60,752 nucleotides of DNA from Staphylococcus petrasii (GTDB taxonomy: Bacteria; Bacillota; Bacilli; Staphylococcales; Staphylococcaceae): assembly GCF_002902565.1 (NCBI RefSeq), contig NZ_PPRC01000008.1:1-60752 (forward strand). The letters are read 5' to 3'. Shown one piece after another: positions 30,113-40,104 of the stretch. The position numbers and the translations under genes were made by a program. How positions within the stretch are numbered: position 1 is the first letter of the stretch; the number at the start of each line of letters is the position of its first letter. The notes under the pieces were generated by a model that was given only the letters and a program-made list of their open reading frames with translations, ran no database searches and was not told where the DNA came from.

Positions 30113-31957
30113 TTATTCGTCTTGCATCATTTGTTTAACACGTTTTGCTTCTTTTTCACGTGCTGATTTGTTTAAGATTTTCTTTCTTAAACGGATGCTT
30201 TGTGGTGTGACTTCCACTAATTCATCGTCGTTAATATATTCTAATGCTTCTTCAAGCGTTAAGATTCTTGGACGGTTCATTGTTTGTGTTTGGTCTTTTG
30301 TAGCTGAACGTACGTTAGTTTGGTGTTTAGCTTTAGTGATATTAACTGTTAAGTCATTTTCACGGTTGTGTTCACCAACAATCATACCTTCATAAACTTC
30401 AGTACCTGGTTCCATGAAGTTTACACCACGGTCTTCTAAGTTAATGATAGCGTAAGCTGTTGCTTGACCTTGGTCCATTGAAATTAATGCACCGTTACGA
30501 CGTCCACCGATTTGTGCTTTAACGCGTGGTCTGAATTCTTCAAATGTATGGTTGATAATACCATAACCACGTGTCATAGACATGAATTCAGTAGTGTAAC
30601 CGATCATACCACGAGCTGGTACTAAGAAGATTAAGCGTGTTAAACCATTATCAGTTGTGATCATGTCTAACATTTCACCTTTACGTGCACCTAATGATTC
30701 GATAACTGCGCCGGCATTTTCAGAAGGCACTTCACATTGTACACGTTCAAATGGTTCACTTAAGACACCATCAATTTCACGTAAAATAACTTGTGGTTTA
30801 GATACTTGAAGTTCGAAACCTTCACGTCTCATATTCTCGATAAGAATTGATAAGTGTAATTCACCACGGCCTGCAACAATCCATGTATCTGGAGAGTCAG
30901 TTGGTGTTACTTTTAATGATACGTCTGTTTCAAGTTGTTGATCTAAACGTTCTTGAATTTGACGTGCAGTTACGTAGTCACCTTCACGACCAGCAAATGG
31001 AGAGTTATTTACTTTGAATGTCATTTCAAGTGTTGGTTCATCAATACGTAACACTGGTAATGCTTCTTGATGTGTAGGTGGTGTAACCGTTTCACCTACG
31101 TTAATATCTTCCATTCCTGATACAGCGATTAAGTCCCCTGCTTGTGCTTCTTCAATTTCTTCACGTTTTAAACCGAAGAAACCAAAGATTTTAGTAACAC
31201 GGAAGTTTTTAACTGTGCCATCTAATTTAATTAATGATACGTTATCTCCTACACGCATTTTACCTCTGAACACACGACCAATACCAATACGGCCTACATA
31301 GTCATTATAATCTAATAATGCTACTTGGAATTGTAATGGTTCCTCATGGTTATCAATTGGTGCTGGTACGTATTCAAGAATTGTTTCGTATAGTGATTGC
31401 ATGTTTTCATCTTGTTTCTCAGCATCAAGACTTGCAGTACCATTTACAGCTGAAGCATATACAACTGGGAAGTCTAGTTGTTCATCGTTTGCTTCTAATT
31501 CGATGAATAAGTCTAATACTTCATCTACTACCGCTTCTGGTCTAGCAGCTGGTTTATCAATTTTATTTACAACTACTACAGGTTTTAAGTTTTGTTCAAG
31601 TGCTTTTTTAAGTACAAAACGTGTTTGAGGCATTGTACCTTCGTAAGCATCTACTACAAGTACTACACCGTCTACCATTTTCATAATACGCTCTACTTCG
31701 CCACCAAAGTCAGCGTGTCCTGGTGTATCTAAGATGTTAATTCTTGTGCCTTTATAATTAACTGCAGTATTTTTCGCAAGAATTGTAATACCGCGTTCTC
31801 TTTCTAAATCATTAGAGTCCATTGCTCTTTCATCGACATGTTCATTCTCTCTGAAAATACCAGATTGTTTTAATAATTCATCAACTAATGTTGTTTTACC
31901 ATGGTCGACGTGAGCAATAATTGCAATATTACGTACATCTTCTCTTCTATTAGTCAT
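30113..31957 (-). CDS. typA: Translational GTPase TypA/BipA
   Basis: Ribosome-binding GTPase of the EF-G family, needed for ribosome assembly and stress growth. The G domain shows [13 protein letters not shown] (G1), RGITI (G2), DTPGHADF (G3) and NKIDK (G4); EF-G-like domains III and V and the unique C-terminal domain follow, total 614 residues. I chose ATG 31957 ([10 protein letters not shown]) with GAAAGGATAT upstream, as in S. aureus; an in-frame upstream ATG at 31975 is less likely. Divergent from the small membrane gene at 32056. Confidence 0.97.
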   Translation of the reverse strand: MTNRREDVRNIAIIAHVDHGKTTLVDELLKQSGIFRENEHVDERAMDSNDLERERGITILAKNTAVNYKGTRINILDTPGHADFGGEVERIMKMVDGVVLVVDAYEGTMPQTRFVLKKALEQNLKPVVVVNKIDKPAARPEAVVDEVLDLFIELEANDEQLDFPVVYASAVNGTASLDAEKQDENMQSLYETILEYVPAPIDNHEEPLQFQVALLDYNDYVGRIGIGRVFRGKMRVGDNVSLIKLDGTVKNFRVTKIFGFFGLKREEIEEAQAGDLIAVSGMEDINVGETVTPPTHQEALPVLRIDEPTLEMTFKVNNSPFAGREGDYVTARQIQERLDQQLETDVSLKVTPTDSPDTWIVAGRGELHLSILIENMRREGFELQVSKPQVILREIDGVLSEPFERVQCEVPSENAGAVIESLGARKGEMLDMITTDNGLTRLIFLVPARGMIGYTTEFMSMTRGYGIINHTFEEFRPRVKAQIGGRRNGALISMDQGQATAYAIINLEDRGVNFMEPGTEVYEGMIVGEHNRENDLTVNITKAKHQTNVRSATKDQTQTMNRPRILTLEEALEYINDDELVEVTPQSIRLRKKILNKSAREKEAKRVKQMMQDE

Positions 31958-32055
31958 TTTATTATATCCTTTCATGAGTAAACTCCCACTTTTAATTACA
32001 ACTGTTTTATTATATCATATAATTAAGAAAAGATAAGTAAAAGGTGGGGTATGGG

Positions 32056-32247
32056 ATGGAAAAACCAAAGTCTAAAGGTATATTTTGGGTACTATCTATT
32101 CTAGCAGTATTGTTCTTAGTGCTATTTAGTTTTAGCGTCGGCGCAGCTAGCGTTCCAATGATGATTTTAACATTTATACTTTTCATTGCAACATTTGGTG
32201 CTGGTTTCGCGCTTAAGAAAAAATATCGTGAAAATAATTGGTTATAA
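32056..32247 (+). CDS. Small membrane protein, YlaF-like (DUF5325)
   Basis: A 63-residue protein with a charged start (MEKPKSKG), two hydrophobic segments (about 9-30 and 32-52) and a basic tail (KKKYRENNWL). Its place beside typA matches YlaF of B. subtilis. The ATG at 32056 lies about eight bases after AAAGGTGG; an upstream GTG in frame overlaps that site. No known function. Confidence 0.78.
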   Translation: MEKPKSKGIFWVLSILAVLFLVLFSFSVGAASVPMMILTFILFIATFGAGFALKKKYRENNWL

Positions 32248-32254
32248 TATATAT

Positions 32255-32313
32255 AGTCTCAACTATTCACTCATAAAGTGACAACTTTTAGATGAACAGT
32301 TGAGACTCTTTTT
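32255..32313 (+). terminator. Terminator after the YlaF-like gene
   Basis: GTCTCAACT pairs with AGTTGAGAC, extended by TTCA/TGAA-type pairs inside a long loop, and is followed by CTTTTTATTTT on the plus strand. Confidence 0.75.
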
Positions 32314-33127
32314 ATTTTCTAAAGCGTTGATGTAGTTCTGTTAATACTTCTTTATGCGGGTTCAGGAAGCCTTCGAGGATTTCGTTATGCACTGCTTTAT
32401 TTCCGATAACGATTGAATTCGGGCTTGCAATAGATAGTGATTCACCTAATAGGTTACTACCTATGCCCCCTACTTCATTTAATATAATTAATCCACCTGC
32501 AAAATCCCAAGGTTGTAATCTTGGCGTGATATAGGCAGCTAATTGTCCTTTCGCCACGCTCACAATTTCTAATGCAGCGCTACCATAGGCTCTACAACTT
32601 CTACATTCATTAACGATTTCTGAGAAGATAGGTCCCATTTTAGGTTTTGTCACCCAGTTAGGATTAATGCCTATTAAACTTTGTTTTAATCGTGTATCTT
32701 CTATTAAAGATAGTGGGTGTTTATTTTCAAAAGCCCCTTCACCCACCTTCGCATGATATAGCACGTCTTTCATCACATCATAAACGAATCCAGCATAAGG
32801 TTCTCCATTGCGATAAATACCGATTGAAATCGCAAAGTTCTCTTGTTGATGCACAAAATTCAATGTGCCATCGATAGGATCAACAACCCACACGACTCCA
32901 TCAATATTCTCTAAATCATGTCCGTGACCCTCTTCACCTATTACATGATGTTCTGGGTAGTTGTTAGATATTGCTTCATAAATATAATTTTCAGTTGCTT
33001 TATCTACATTTGTCACTAAATCATTTGGATTGGATTTAGTTTCAATATTTAATTCTTCTTTCATCATTGTTCTAACTTTATTTCCAGCTTCTAATACTAA
33101 GCCTTTAGCAAAATCGTATAATGACAT
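32312..33127 (-). CDS. Inositol monophosphatase family protein
   Basis: A Mg-dependent phosphatase of the IMPase/SuhB superfamily, 271 residues. Metal-binding motifs are complete: GEEGHG (about 65-70), WVVDPIDGTLNFVH (about 80-95) and PWDFAGGLIILNEVGG (about 205-220). The family includes inositol-1-phosphatase, PAP phosphatase and fructose-bisphosphatase activities, and the substrate cannot be read from sequence. The start has AGGAGATGATGAA. Confidence 0.87.
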   Translation of the reverse strand: MSLYDFAKGLVLEAGNKVRTMMKEELNIETKSNPNDLVTNVDKATENYIYEAISNNYPEHHVIGEEGHGHDLENIDGVVWVVDPIDGTLNFVHQQENFAISIGIYRNGEPYAGFVYDVMKDVLYHAKVGEGAFENKHPLSLIEDTRLKQSLIGINPNWVTKPKMGPIFSEIVNECRSCRAYGSAALEIVSVAKGQLAAYITPRLQPWDFAGGLIILNEVGGIGSNLLGESLSIASPNSIVIGNKAVHNEILEGFLNPHKEVLTELHQRFRK

Positions 33128-33366
33128 TTCATCATCTCCTGTTGCTTTCTATTATACAGAATTTCGTGCAAATGAACTAAGTAATGCCCCTTCATACCGT
33201 GATAGTGTATCGTTAAAGCTTTACTTAATTTTTAGCTTTACAACATTGTATACCTTATTCTATTCACTTTAAACGCATTCGCTTCTTAAGTCGGCTTATA
33301 ATGTAATAAGTTCAATATATGCTACAATAATTTTAAGTTAAATTTTTCTGAAAAGGAGCACTAAAT

Positions 33367-33975
33367 ATGACGCAATATACCTTTAGTCCTAAAGATTTTG
33401 AAGTATTTGACGTAGATGGTTTAGATGCACGCATGGAAGCATTAGATAAACATGTAAGACCACAACTCCATCAATTAGGTGATTATTTTGCTGAATACTT
33501 TACCTCACAAACTGGAGAAACGTTTTATGCACATGTAGCAAAACATGCGCGCAGAAGTGTAAACCCGCCTATTGATACTTGGGTTGCTTTTGCACCTAAT
33601 AAACGTGGTTATAAAATGCTACCTCATTTCCAAATTGGTTTATTCAGAGATCAATTATTCTTAATGTATGGTGTAATGCATGAAGGTAAGGATAAAGCGG
33701 AACGTGTTAAAGTATTTGATAAACATTTTGATGAATTAAGAAATCTACCAGAAGATTACCGCGTAAATTTAGACCATATGAAACAAGATAAACCGCTTAT
33801 TAAAGATTTAAGCGATGACGAATTGCACCAAGCAATCGACCGCGTTAAAAACGTGAAGAAAGGCGAATTCTTTGTAGCACGTGTACTTGAGCCTACAGAT
33901 AAACGTCTTAAAACTGATAAGGATTTCTTATCGTTTATTAAAGAAACCTTTGATGAATTCTTGAAATTCTATTAA
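33367..33975 (+). CDS. YktB family (UPF0637/DUF1054) protein
   Basis: A 202-residue soluble protein of the DUF1054 family: [18 protein letters not shown] at the start, [16 protein letters not shown] near residue 60, [17 protein letters not shown] near 95 and [14 protein letters not shown] near 160. Structures of relatives show an alpha/beta fold; no activity is established. It is a single-gene unit behind AAAAGGAGC with its own strong terminator. Confidence 0.85.
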   Translation: MTQYTFSPKDFEVFDVDGLDARMEALDKHVRPQLHQLGDYFAEYFTSQTGETFYAHVAKHARRSVNPPIDTWVAFAPNKRGYKMLPHFQIGLFRDQLFLMYGVMHEGKDKAERVKVFDKHFDELRNLPEDYRVNLDHMKQDKPLIKDLSDDELHQAIDRVKNVKKGEFFVARVLEPTDKRLKTDKDFLSFIKETFDEFLKFY

Positions 33976-33989
33976 ATTACCTTGTTAAA

Positions 33990-34036
33990 TCAGTAACTTT
34001 AAACAATAGATATACTTCTATTGTTTAAAGTTTTTT
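33990..34036 (+). terminator. Terminator after the YktB gene
   Basis: AACTTTAAACAATAGA and TCTATTGTTTAAAGTT are perfectly complementary (16 bp) around a six-base loop, with seven T following. Confidence 0.93.
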
Positions 34037-34054
34037 TATTATCGTTAAAAATTA

Positions 34055-34088
34055 TTAGGTTGACCTAACTTTTTGATTAGGTTAATAT
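34055..34088 (+). promoter_or_regulatory. mntH promoter with overlapping MntR-type operator
   Basis: A -35 TTGACC (34060-34065) and -10 TAATAT (34083-34088) are separated by exactly 17 bases. The -35 lies inside the palindrome TTAGGTTGACCTAA (34055-34068), which resembles staphylococcal MntR boxes; the spacer repeats the half-site TTAGGTTAA (34078-34086). Mn-loaded MntR bound here would block polymerase. The sites are visible; the regulator is inferred. Confidence 0.75.
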
Positions 34089-34117
34089 AAATAAAAAGAA
34101 ATCAAGGAGTGTTATTA

Positions 34118-35464
34118 ATGTCCGCAAATAAAGATCACACACAACTTAGTCTAGATGAAATTAACAACACTGTTGATTTCAGTGGAGATAAAAGTGTCAG
34201 TCAGAAATTTTTAGCCTTTTTAGGCCCTGGGTTATTAGTCGCCGTGGGATATATGGATCCCGGGAATTGGATTACTTCTATGCAAGGTGGCGCCCAATTT
34301 GGTTATACCTTACTCTTTGTGATACTCATTTCGAGTTTATCAGCTATGCTATTACAAAGTATAACCGTTCGCTTAGGCATCGCTACTGGGAAAGATTTAG
34401 CTCAAATGACACGCCATTATTTAAACAGACCTATTGCCATCACTTTCTGGATTATCGCTGAACTCGCGATTATTGCTACTGATATAGCAGAAGTCATAGG
34501 TAGTGCCATCGCCTTAGATTTATTATTCAATATTCCATTAATCGTTGGCGCATTGATTACAGTACTAGACGTCTTCTTATTACTATTCATTATGAAATTC
34601 GGTTTCCGGAAAATTGAAGCAATCGTCGGTACCTTAATATTTACTGTGCTCATTATTTTCATATTTGAAGTTTTCGTCTCTTCTCCTCAAGTAATTGATA
34701 TTCTTAATGGCTTCATACCCCATCAAGAAATTGTGACAAATCACAGTATTCTATATATTGCGTTAGGTATTATAGGTGCGACTATTATGCCTCACAATCT
34801 ATACTTACATTCATCAATTGTTCAATCACGTAAATATAACCGTGAAAGTAATGATGATAAAGCTCAAGCGATTAAATATGCTACCATTGATTCAAACATT
34901 CAATTAAGCATTGCTTTCATTGTCAATTGTTTATTATTGGTGTTAGGTGCAGCCCTTTTTTATGGAGTTAATGCTGATAAACTAGGTGGTTTCTATGATC
35001 TATATCATGCACTTCAAACGCAACCTATCTTAGGCCCAGTATTAGGAGGCATAATGAGTACATTATTTGCCGTCGCTTTACTTGCTTCCGGTCAGAATTC
35101 AACAATTACTGGTACATTATCAGGACAAATTGTGATGGAAGGATTTTTAAAACTTTCTATTCCTAATTGGGTACGTCGTTTGATTACGCGAGGTTTAGCT
35201 GTTATACCAGTTATCGTATGTTTAATTATTTTCCGCGGTAATGAAGGGAAAATGGAACAATTGCTTGTTTTCTCACAAGTATTTTTAAGTATTGCTTTGC
35301 CATTTTCATTAATTCCGCTTCAACTGGCAACGAGCAATAAACAATTAATGGGGCCATTCTATAATAAAACGTGGATAAATATTTGTTCATGGAGTTTAAT
35401 CGTCATTTTAAGCGTATTGAATATTTATTTAATCTTTGAAACATTTAGAGGGTTTTTTGCTTAA
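34118..35464 (+). CDS. mntH: Nramp family manganese transporter MntH
   Basis: Proton-coupled importer of Mn2+ (and Fe2+) with eleven to twelve membrane segments over 448 residues. The metal-site motifs DPGNWIT in helix 1 and [15 protein letters not shown] in helix 6 are intact. I chose ATG 34118, nine bases after AAGGAG; an in-frame GTG at 34109 overlaps that site. It is monocistronic with the promoter and operator at 34055-34088 and a terminator at 35475-35535. Confidence 0.95.
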   Translation: MSANKDHTQLSLDEINNTVDFSGDKSVSQKFLAFLGPGLLVAVGYMDPGNWITSMQGGAQFGYTLLFVILISSLSAMLLQSITVRLGIATGKDLAQMTRHYLNRPIAITFWIIAELAIIATDIAEVIGSAIALDLLFNIPLIVGALITVLDVFLLLFIMKFGFRKIEAIVGTLIFTVLIIFIFEVFVSSPQVIDILNGFIPHQEIVTNHSILYIALGIIGATIMPHNLYLHSSIVQSRKYNRESNDDKAQAIKYATIDSNIQLSIAFIVNCLLLVLGAALFYGVNADKLGGFYDLYHALQTQPILGPVLGGIMSTLFAVALLASGQNSTITGTLSGQIVMEGFLKLSIPNWVRRLITRGLAVIPVIVCLIIFRGNEGKMEQLLVFSQVFLSIALPFSLIPLQLATSNKQLMGPFYNKTWINICSWSLIVILSVLNIYLIFETFRGFFA

Positions 35465-35474
35465 TTTTAAATAT

Positions 35475-35535
35475 GATTAAAGCTACCTTTTAAAGTTAGA
35501 TAAGATAATCTAGCTTTAAAAGATAGCTTTTTTGT
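35475..35535 (+). terminator. mntH terminator
   Basis: AAAGCTACCTTTTAAAGTTAGAT pairs imperfectly with ATCTAGCTTTAAAAGATAGCTTT, followed by six T, G and more T. Confidence 0.82.
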
Positions 35536-35548
35536 TTTTTTAAAACTT

Positions 35549-36034
35549 CTAGTAAATATATGGATCATCTTTTTTACGAGATTGATATTCCTCGTCTGGG
35601 TGCCATTCATTTCTAGGAGAGTTGTTTCCATTTCCTCTTCTATTTTGATTGTTACTTCTTTTTACAAATAACATAATCGCTACGATAAACCATAAGACAC
35701 TTGCAATTAAACTCATATTAACAATACCTATTAATGCCGCAGCAATGAGTAAACATCCTGCTAATATAGGTCTATTTTTAATAATTAGTGTACCTGCGAT
35801 TCCTAAAATAGTGGAAAATAATAAAGTAGCTATTGAGAAAGTCATTGCAAAATTAACCATTTCAGGTGTTACGTTAACTTTTTGATTACCAAACTGATGC
35901 ATCATTTGATTATATTGTTCAGTAGTATTATGGCCATTTTTAACAATGAAAAAAGATATTAAAGACATAAGAAAATAAATAGCACTTAAACCACTCGCTA
36001 TCCAAGCAAGAATTATTTCTACTTTACGGTTCAC
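35549..36034 (-). CDS. DUF4064-like membrane protein
   Basis: A 161-residue protein with four hydrophobic segments (about 7-30, 66-88, 90-108, 110-128) and a hydrophilic tail rich in Asn, Arg and Asp (NNQNRRGNGNNSPRNEW). It resembles the N-terminal half of the neighbour at 36159-37340, so the two look like paralogues of one DUF4064-type family. In S. aureus a gene of this kind lies between mntH and auxB. Function unknown. Confidence 0.78.
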   Translation of the reverse strand: MNRKVEIILAWIASGLSAIYFLMSLISFFIVKNGHNTTEQYNQMMHQFGNQKVNVTPEMVNFAMTFSIATLLFSTILGIAGTLIIKNRPILAGCLLIAAALIGIVNMSLIASVLWFIVAIMLFVKRSNNQNRRGNGNNSPRNEWHPDEEYQSRKKDDPYIY

Positions 36035-36114
36035 TTCATTTCCTCCTAATAATTAGATTTACTTAAATCTTACTAAAATTTTTCATCTCTTACGAATAAA
36101 GATACATGTGTAAA

Positions 36115-36156
36115 TAAAAAAGATTGAGACACCAGTGTAGTATCTCAATCTTTTAA
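36115..36156 (-). terminator. Terminator after the auxB candidate
   Basis: On the minus strand AAAGATTGAGATAC pairs with GTGTCTCAATCTTT around CACTG and is followed by T. It ends the unit that begins with potR or auxB. Confidence 0.82.
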
Positions 36157-36158
36157 AA

Positions 36159-37340
36159 TTATTTATCTTCTTTATGTTGATTATCCACTGGTGTATTATC
36201 TTCAGAATGTTGTTCATCTTTGTTTAAAATTTGTTTACGTTCTTCATAATTCATACGTCGTTGATTAACGGCGCTAGGTTGATTTTTACGTCTTTCTTTC
36301 ATGCGTTGATTATAAGCTTTACGTTTTTCTTTTTTCTTAGCTTTAATTTCAGCTTTTTCTTTTTTACGTTGCGCTTTTTCTTCTTTTTTATCTACCTTAG
36401 GTACCGCTTCAATTGATTCTGGTGCATCATCATGAAGATGTGAGTCAGCGTCTGGATTATACTGAGATTGTTTTCTTGATTTTTGTTTATATTTTGCTTG
36501 TCTAGAGAGTACGCCGGATGTATTTTCTTCTTCTGGTGAATTATACTCTTCAGTAACCGCACGCTTAGGATATTGATTATATTTATCTTCCTCAGCATCA
36601 TTTACTACATCTTGTTCATTTCTATATGATTGAGGTCTTTCCTCTTCATAATAATCATCTCTATAATCATAACCTCTATCATCCTGATATGATTTTTTAC
36701 GACGCGTGCGACGTTCAGATTTTTTAGTCTTACGAGGAGGCTCCACATATTCTTCTTCATATCGTGGCGCTTCATAGTCATGACGTTCATCTTCGTAATA
36801 ACGTCTATCGTCTTCATAATCATCTCTTGGACTATAACGTGGTTGATACTGTGGACCGGGTCCATATGCTGGAACAGTTTCGATTTTACTTTTCCTAGCA
36901 AACATCATAATCGCAATGATAAAGAAGAAGATTGGGATAATTAATGTTACGAATAATAATACTAAAGGCAGTGTAATAATTGATGCAATTAAGAATAGGA
37001 AACCTGAAAGTATTCTAATATTCATAGAAATTAACGCTAAAAATGAAATTAATAGACAAACTATGAAATATACAATAATTGCCCAAACGCCATTTTGAAG
37101 CCAAATCACAAATTGCGTAGTATTTAAACTATTATTAGCTAGAATTTGTTGAATCAGCTCATTATTATTCATTGAGTTTTCAAGATTTTGAATAGATGTA
37201 TCATTACTAAAAGATACGAGTGCAATAAACATTGTAATAACCGTCAATATCAATAAGAAAATCCAACTAAACCAACCTAAAAGTTTTTCAGTTAGACGAC
37301 TCACAGGCCGTTTTATTTGCGTGTATCGTTCTCCTGACAT
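36159..37340 (-). CDS. auxB: Probable lipoteichoic acid stability factor AuxB
   Basis: A 393-residue membrane protein with four hydrophobic segments in the first 150 residues (about 22-45, 78-98, 100-118, 122-146) and a long charged cytoplasmic tail: Tyr/Arg/Asp-rich (170-240), then Lys/Glu/Arg-rich repeats such as KKEEKAQRKKEKAEIKAKKK. In S. aureus the gene between potD and mntH was named auxB, needed for beta-lactam resistance and stability of lipoteichoic acid. The name rests on position and layout. It starts 72 bases after potD with no clear terminator between, so it may be read from the pot operon. Confidence 0.68.
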   Translation of the reverse strand: MSGERYTQIKRPVSRLTEKLLGWFSWIFLLILTVITMFIALVSFSNDTSIQNLENSMNNNELIQQILANNSLNTTQFVIWLQNGVWAIIVYFIVCLLISFLALISMNIRILSGFLFLIASIITLPLVLLFVTLIIPIFFFIIAIMMFARKSKIETVPAYGPGPQYQPRYSPRDDYEDDRRYYEDERHDYEAPRYEEEYVEPPRKTKKSERRTRRKKSYQDDRGYDYRDDYYEEERPQSYRNEQDVVNDAEEDKYNQYPKRAVTEEYNSPEEENTSGVLSRQAKYKQKSRKQSQYNPDADSHLHDDAPESIEAVPKVDKKEEKAQRKKEKAEIKAKKKEKRKAYNQRMKERRKNQPSAVNQRRMNYEERKQILNKDEQHSEDNTPVDNQHKEDK

Positions 37341-37412
37341 TTATTACAACTCCTTAATTAACTTGTCAAATTATTATATCTAATTAATTATAAAATAACT
37401 ACTATTTATAGT

Positions 37413-38486
37413 CTATTTTAACGACATTTTAAAGTTTAAGAAACTTTCGTTATATTCACCTAAAGTTTTTTGGCCTAGATCTTTATAAACTTCTAAACGT
37501 TGTTGTTCTTTTTGAGTAGGATAGAAGCGATGATCATCTCTTACTTCTTTAGGTAATAATTGACGAGCTGCTTTGTTAGGAGTTGCGTAACCTACCCACT
37601 CTGTATTTTGTTTATTATTTTTGGCATCTAATAAGAAGTTCATAAATTTATATGCGCCTTCTTTATTTTGTGCAGTTTTTGGAATTACCATATTATCAAA
37701 CCATAAGTTTGAACCTTCTTTAGGGATGACATAGTTATATTTATCTCCGCCTTCAACAAGTGGCGCTGCTACACCGCTCCACACAACTGCAATATTTCCT
37801 TCATTTTGTTGGAGCATCATTGTAACTTCATCACCTACGACACCTCTAACTTGTGGTGTAAGGTTTCTTAAATCTTTTTCAGCCTTTTTAATATGTGCAG
37901 GATTTTTATCGTTCAAGCTATAGCCTAATTTATTTAAAGCTAATCCCATAATTTCACGCGCACCATCCACTAACAATACATCATTTTTATATTTTGGTTG
38001 ATATAAATCTTTCCAGCTATCAAAATTTTCGTTTGGATACGCTTTTTTATTATATAAAATACCTACCGTACCAAAGAAATAAGGTAATGAATATTGATTA
38101 TGTGGATCATATGTCATGTTCATATAATCAGGATCAAGATTTTTTATATTAGGTATTTTTTTATGATCTAAAGGTAATAATAAATCTTCACGTTTTAATT
38201 TTTGTACTGTGTATTCACTTGGAAAAGCGACATCATAGTGTGTACCACCATTTTTAATTTTAGCTTCCATTGCTTCGTTAGAATCAAACGTTTCGTATAC
38301 CACCTGGATACCTGTTTCTTTTTCAAACTTTTTAATTAAATCAGGGTCGATGTATTCTCCCCAGTTATAAACATAAATCTTCTCACCAGTGTTGGTATTG
38401 TCTTGAGACTTAAACCAATGGCTGATACCTAAACATATTAATCCAATCACTAGAGCGCCTAATATTAATTGTAAAAACTGTTTCAC
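37413..38486 (-). CDS. potD: Spermidine/putrescine-binding protein PotD
   Basis: Extracellular substrate-binding subunit of a polyamine ABC importer, 357 residues. An N-terminal hydrophobic segment (about 5-25) anchors it; the only nearby Cys (GLIC) does not fit the lipobox well, so lipid attachment is uncertain. The mature part begins IYVYNWGEYIDPDLIKKFEKETG and has GVVGDEVTMML and VVWSGVAAP, typical of PotD/PotF ligand sites. The ATG overlaps the potC stop by four bases. Confidence 0.93.
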   Translation of the reverse strand: MKQFLQLILGALVIGLICLGISHWFKSQDNTNTGEKIYVYNWGEYIDPDLIKKFEKETGIQVVYETFDSNEAMEAKIKNGGTHYDVAFPSEYTVQKLKREDLLLPLDHKKIPNIKNLDPDYMNMTYDPHNQYSLPYFFGTVGILYNKKAYPNENFDSWKDLYQPKYKNDVLLVDGAREIMGLALNKLGYSLNDKNPAHIKKAEKDLRNLTPQVRGVVGDEVTMMLQQNEGNIAVVWSGVAAPLVEGGDKYNYVIPKEGSNLWFDNMVIPKTAQNKEGAYKFMNFLLDAKNNKQNTEWVGYATPNKAARQLLPKEVRDDHRFYPTQKEQQRLEVYKDLGQKTLGEYNESFLNFKMSLK

Positions 38487-39295
38487 TGCTGTACACCTCG
38501 CTTAAAGGCTTGACGTCTTTTTACAGCACGTTGAATAGCGTAGTAGCCAATCACACCAAGGACAATAGCGGCAAATAAAATAGTAGATATCGCATTAATT
38601 TCCATGCTAATACCTTTACGCGCCATCGCATATACTTCTACTGATAACACACTGAACCCATTACCAGTTACGAAGAAGCTGACTGTAAAATCATCTAAGG
38701 AATACGTTAACGCCATAAAGAAACCACCAATAATGGCTGGCATTAAATTAGGAATAAGTACTCTTCCTAAGATTTGGGACTCAGTTGCGCCTAAATCACG
38801 GGCTGCATTCAAAATATTATTATTCATTTCATATAATTGAGGTAAAACAACAATAACTACAATAGGTATACAAAATGCAATATGTGAAGCAAGAACCGTA
38901 CCAAATCCTAAACCTAAACCAGTTAAATGGCCGAGAGCGGTAAACATAATTAAGAATGATGCACCGATAACGACATCAGAAGATACCATTAATACGTTAT
39001 TTAATGTCAGTAATGTGACCTTGAATTTTTTATTTCTTAAATAAAATAATGCAATCGCACCAAATGTACCTATAATCGTAGAAATAGCGGCAGCTAACAA
39101 TGCAACAGCAATCGTATTAAAGATAATGGACATCAGACGGTCATCTTGGAATAGCGTTTGATAGTGTTCCCAAGTAAAATGTTCAAAATGAATCATATTG
39201 CCAGCTGAATTAAATGAATAAAACATAAGAAAGAATATCGGAACGTATAAGACGACTAATAGGAGTCCAATATAAATTTTTCCATACCATTTCAC
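38483..39295 (-). CDS. potC: Polyamine ABC transporter permease PotC
   Basis: One of two membrane subunits of the polyamine importer; 270 residues, six hydrophobic segments, with the EAA loop AARDLGATESQILGRVLIPN (about 165-185) that docks onto PotA. Overlaps potD by four bases and follows potB by five. Confidence 0.94.
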   Translation of the reverse strand: MKWYGKIYIGLLLVVLYVPIFFLMFYSFNSAGNMIHFEHFTWEHYQTLFQDDRLMSIIFNTIAVALLAAAISTIIGTFGAIALFYLRNKKFKVTLLTLNNVLMVSSDVVIGASFLIMFTALGHLTGLGLGFGTVLASHIAFCIPIVVIVVLPQLYEMNNNILNAARDLGATESQILGRVLIPNLMPAIIGGFFMALTYSLDDFTVSFFVTGNGFSVLSVEVYAMARKGISMEINAISTILFAAIVLGVIGYYAIQRAVKRRQAFKRGVQQ

Positions 39296-39300
39296 TTAAT

Positions 39301-40104
39301 TCACCCTCTTCCATCTGTTGATTTAGATTTAGTAATAATTAAAATAAATGCCATAAATACTATAAGCACGATAGCAATGGTAGAACCCATACCATAGTTT
39401 TGAATAACTAAGAATTGTTCTTCAATTGACGTACCAATATTAATGACTTTATTTCCAGCAATTAATCTTGTAATCATGAATAATGATAATGCTGGAATAA
39501 ATGTGACTTGAATACCTGTCATTACACCTTCTTTTGTTAACGGCATAATTACTTTTCTAAAAGTAGTGAAAGGATTAGCACCTAAATCACTTGAGGCTTG
39601 CAATAAATTATTAGGTATTGCTTTCATACTATTAAAAATCGGCAAAATCATAAAAGGAATATAAATATAACTTGCTACTAATAGAAACGCGCCCGGCGTA
39701 AATAACATATTCGCAGATGGAATATGTAAAAAGTTTAAAAATTTATTGATCATTCCCTCATGACTTAAAATGCCGATGAAAGCATACGTTTTAAGTAATA
39801 AGTTAATCCAAGTCGGTATAATCAATATAAGTAACCAAAGATTTTGATTTTTAGATGTACGTATAAAATAAGCTGCTGGGTAACTAATAATCAATGTGAC
39901 TATAGTAATTAGCGCTGCATAAAATATAGAATCCCACATCATTTTTAAATATTTTAATGAAAAGACTTGCTCATAATTAGTAAAGCTGAAGTGTCCTTTT
40001 ACATCTGTAAAAGAGAAATAAACAAGCAAAATCACAGGGATAATGATAAAGAACACCATCCATAAAAGATAGGGAATTATCAGTACCTTATTAAGATTAC
40101 GCAT
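39301..40104 (-). CDS. potB: Polyamine ABC transporter permease PotB
   Basis: Second membrane subunit, 267 residues with six hydrophobic segments and an EAA loop [19 protein letters not shown] (about 170-190). The start codon overlaps the end of potA by eight bases, showing tight translational coupling through the whole operon. Confidence 0.94.
   Translation of the reverse strand: MRNLNKVLIIPYLLWMVFFIIIPVILLVYFSFTDVKGHFSFTNYEQVFSLKYLKMMWDSIFYAALITIVTLIISYPAAYFIRTSKNQNLWLLILIIPTWINLLLKTYAFIGILSHEGMINKFLNFLHIPSANMLFTPGAFLLVASYIYIPFMILPIFNSMKAIPNNLLQASSDLGANPFTTFRKVIMPLTKEGVMTGIQVTFIPALSLFMITRLIAGNKVINIGTSIEEQFLVIQNYGMGSTIAIVLIVFMAFILIITKSKSTDGRG

Noticed and set aside
36605-36901. A 98-codon minus-strand frame in another frame of auxB
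   Set aside because: Shadow of the charged repeats of auxB; Met/Ile-rich translation without a ribosome site.
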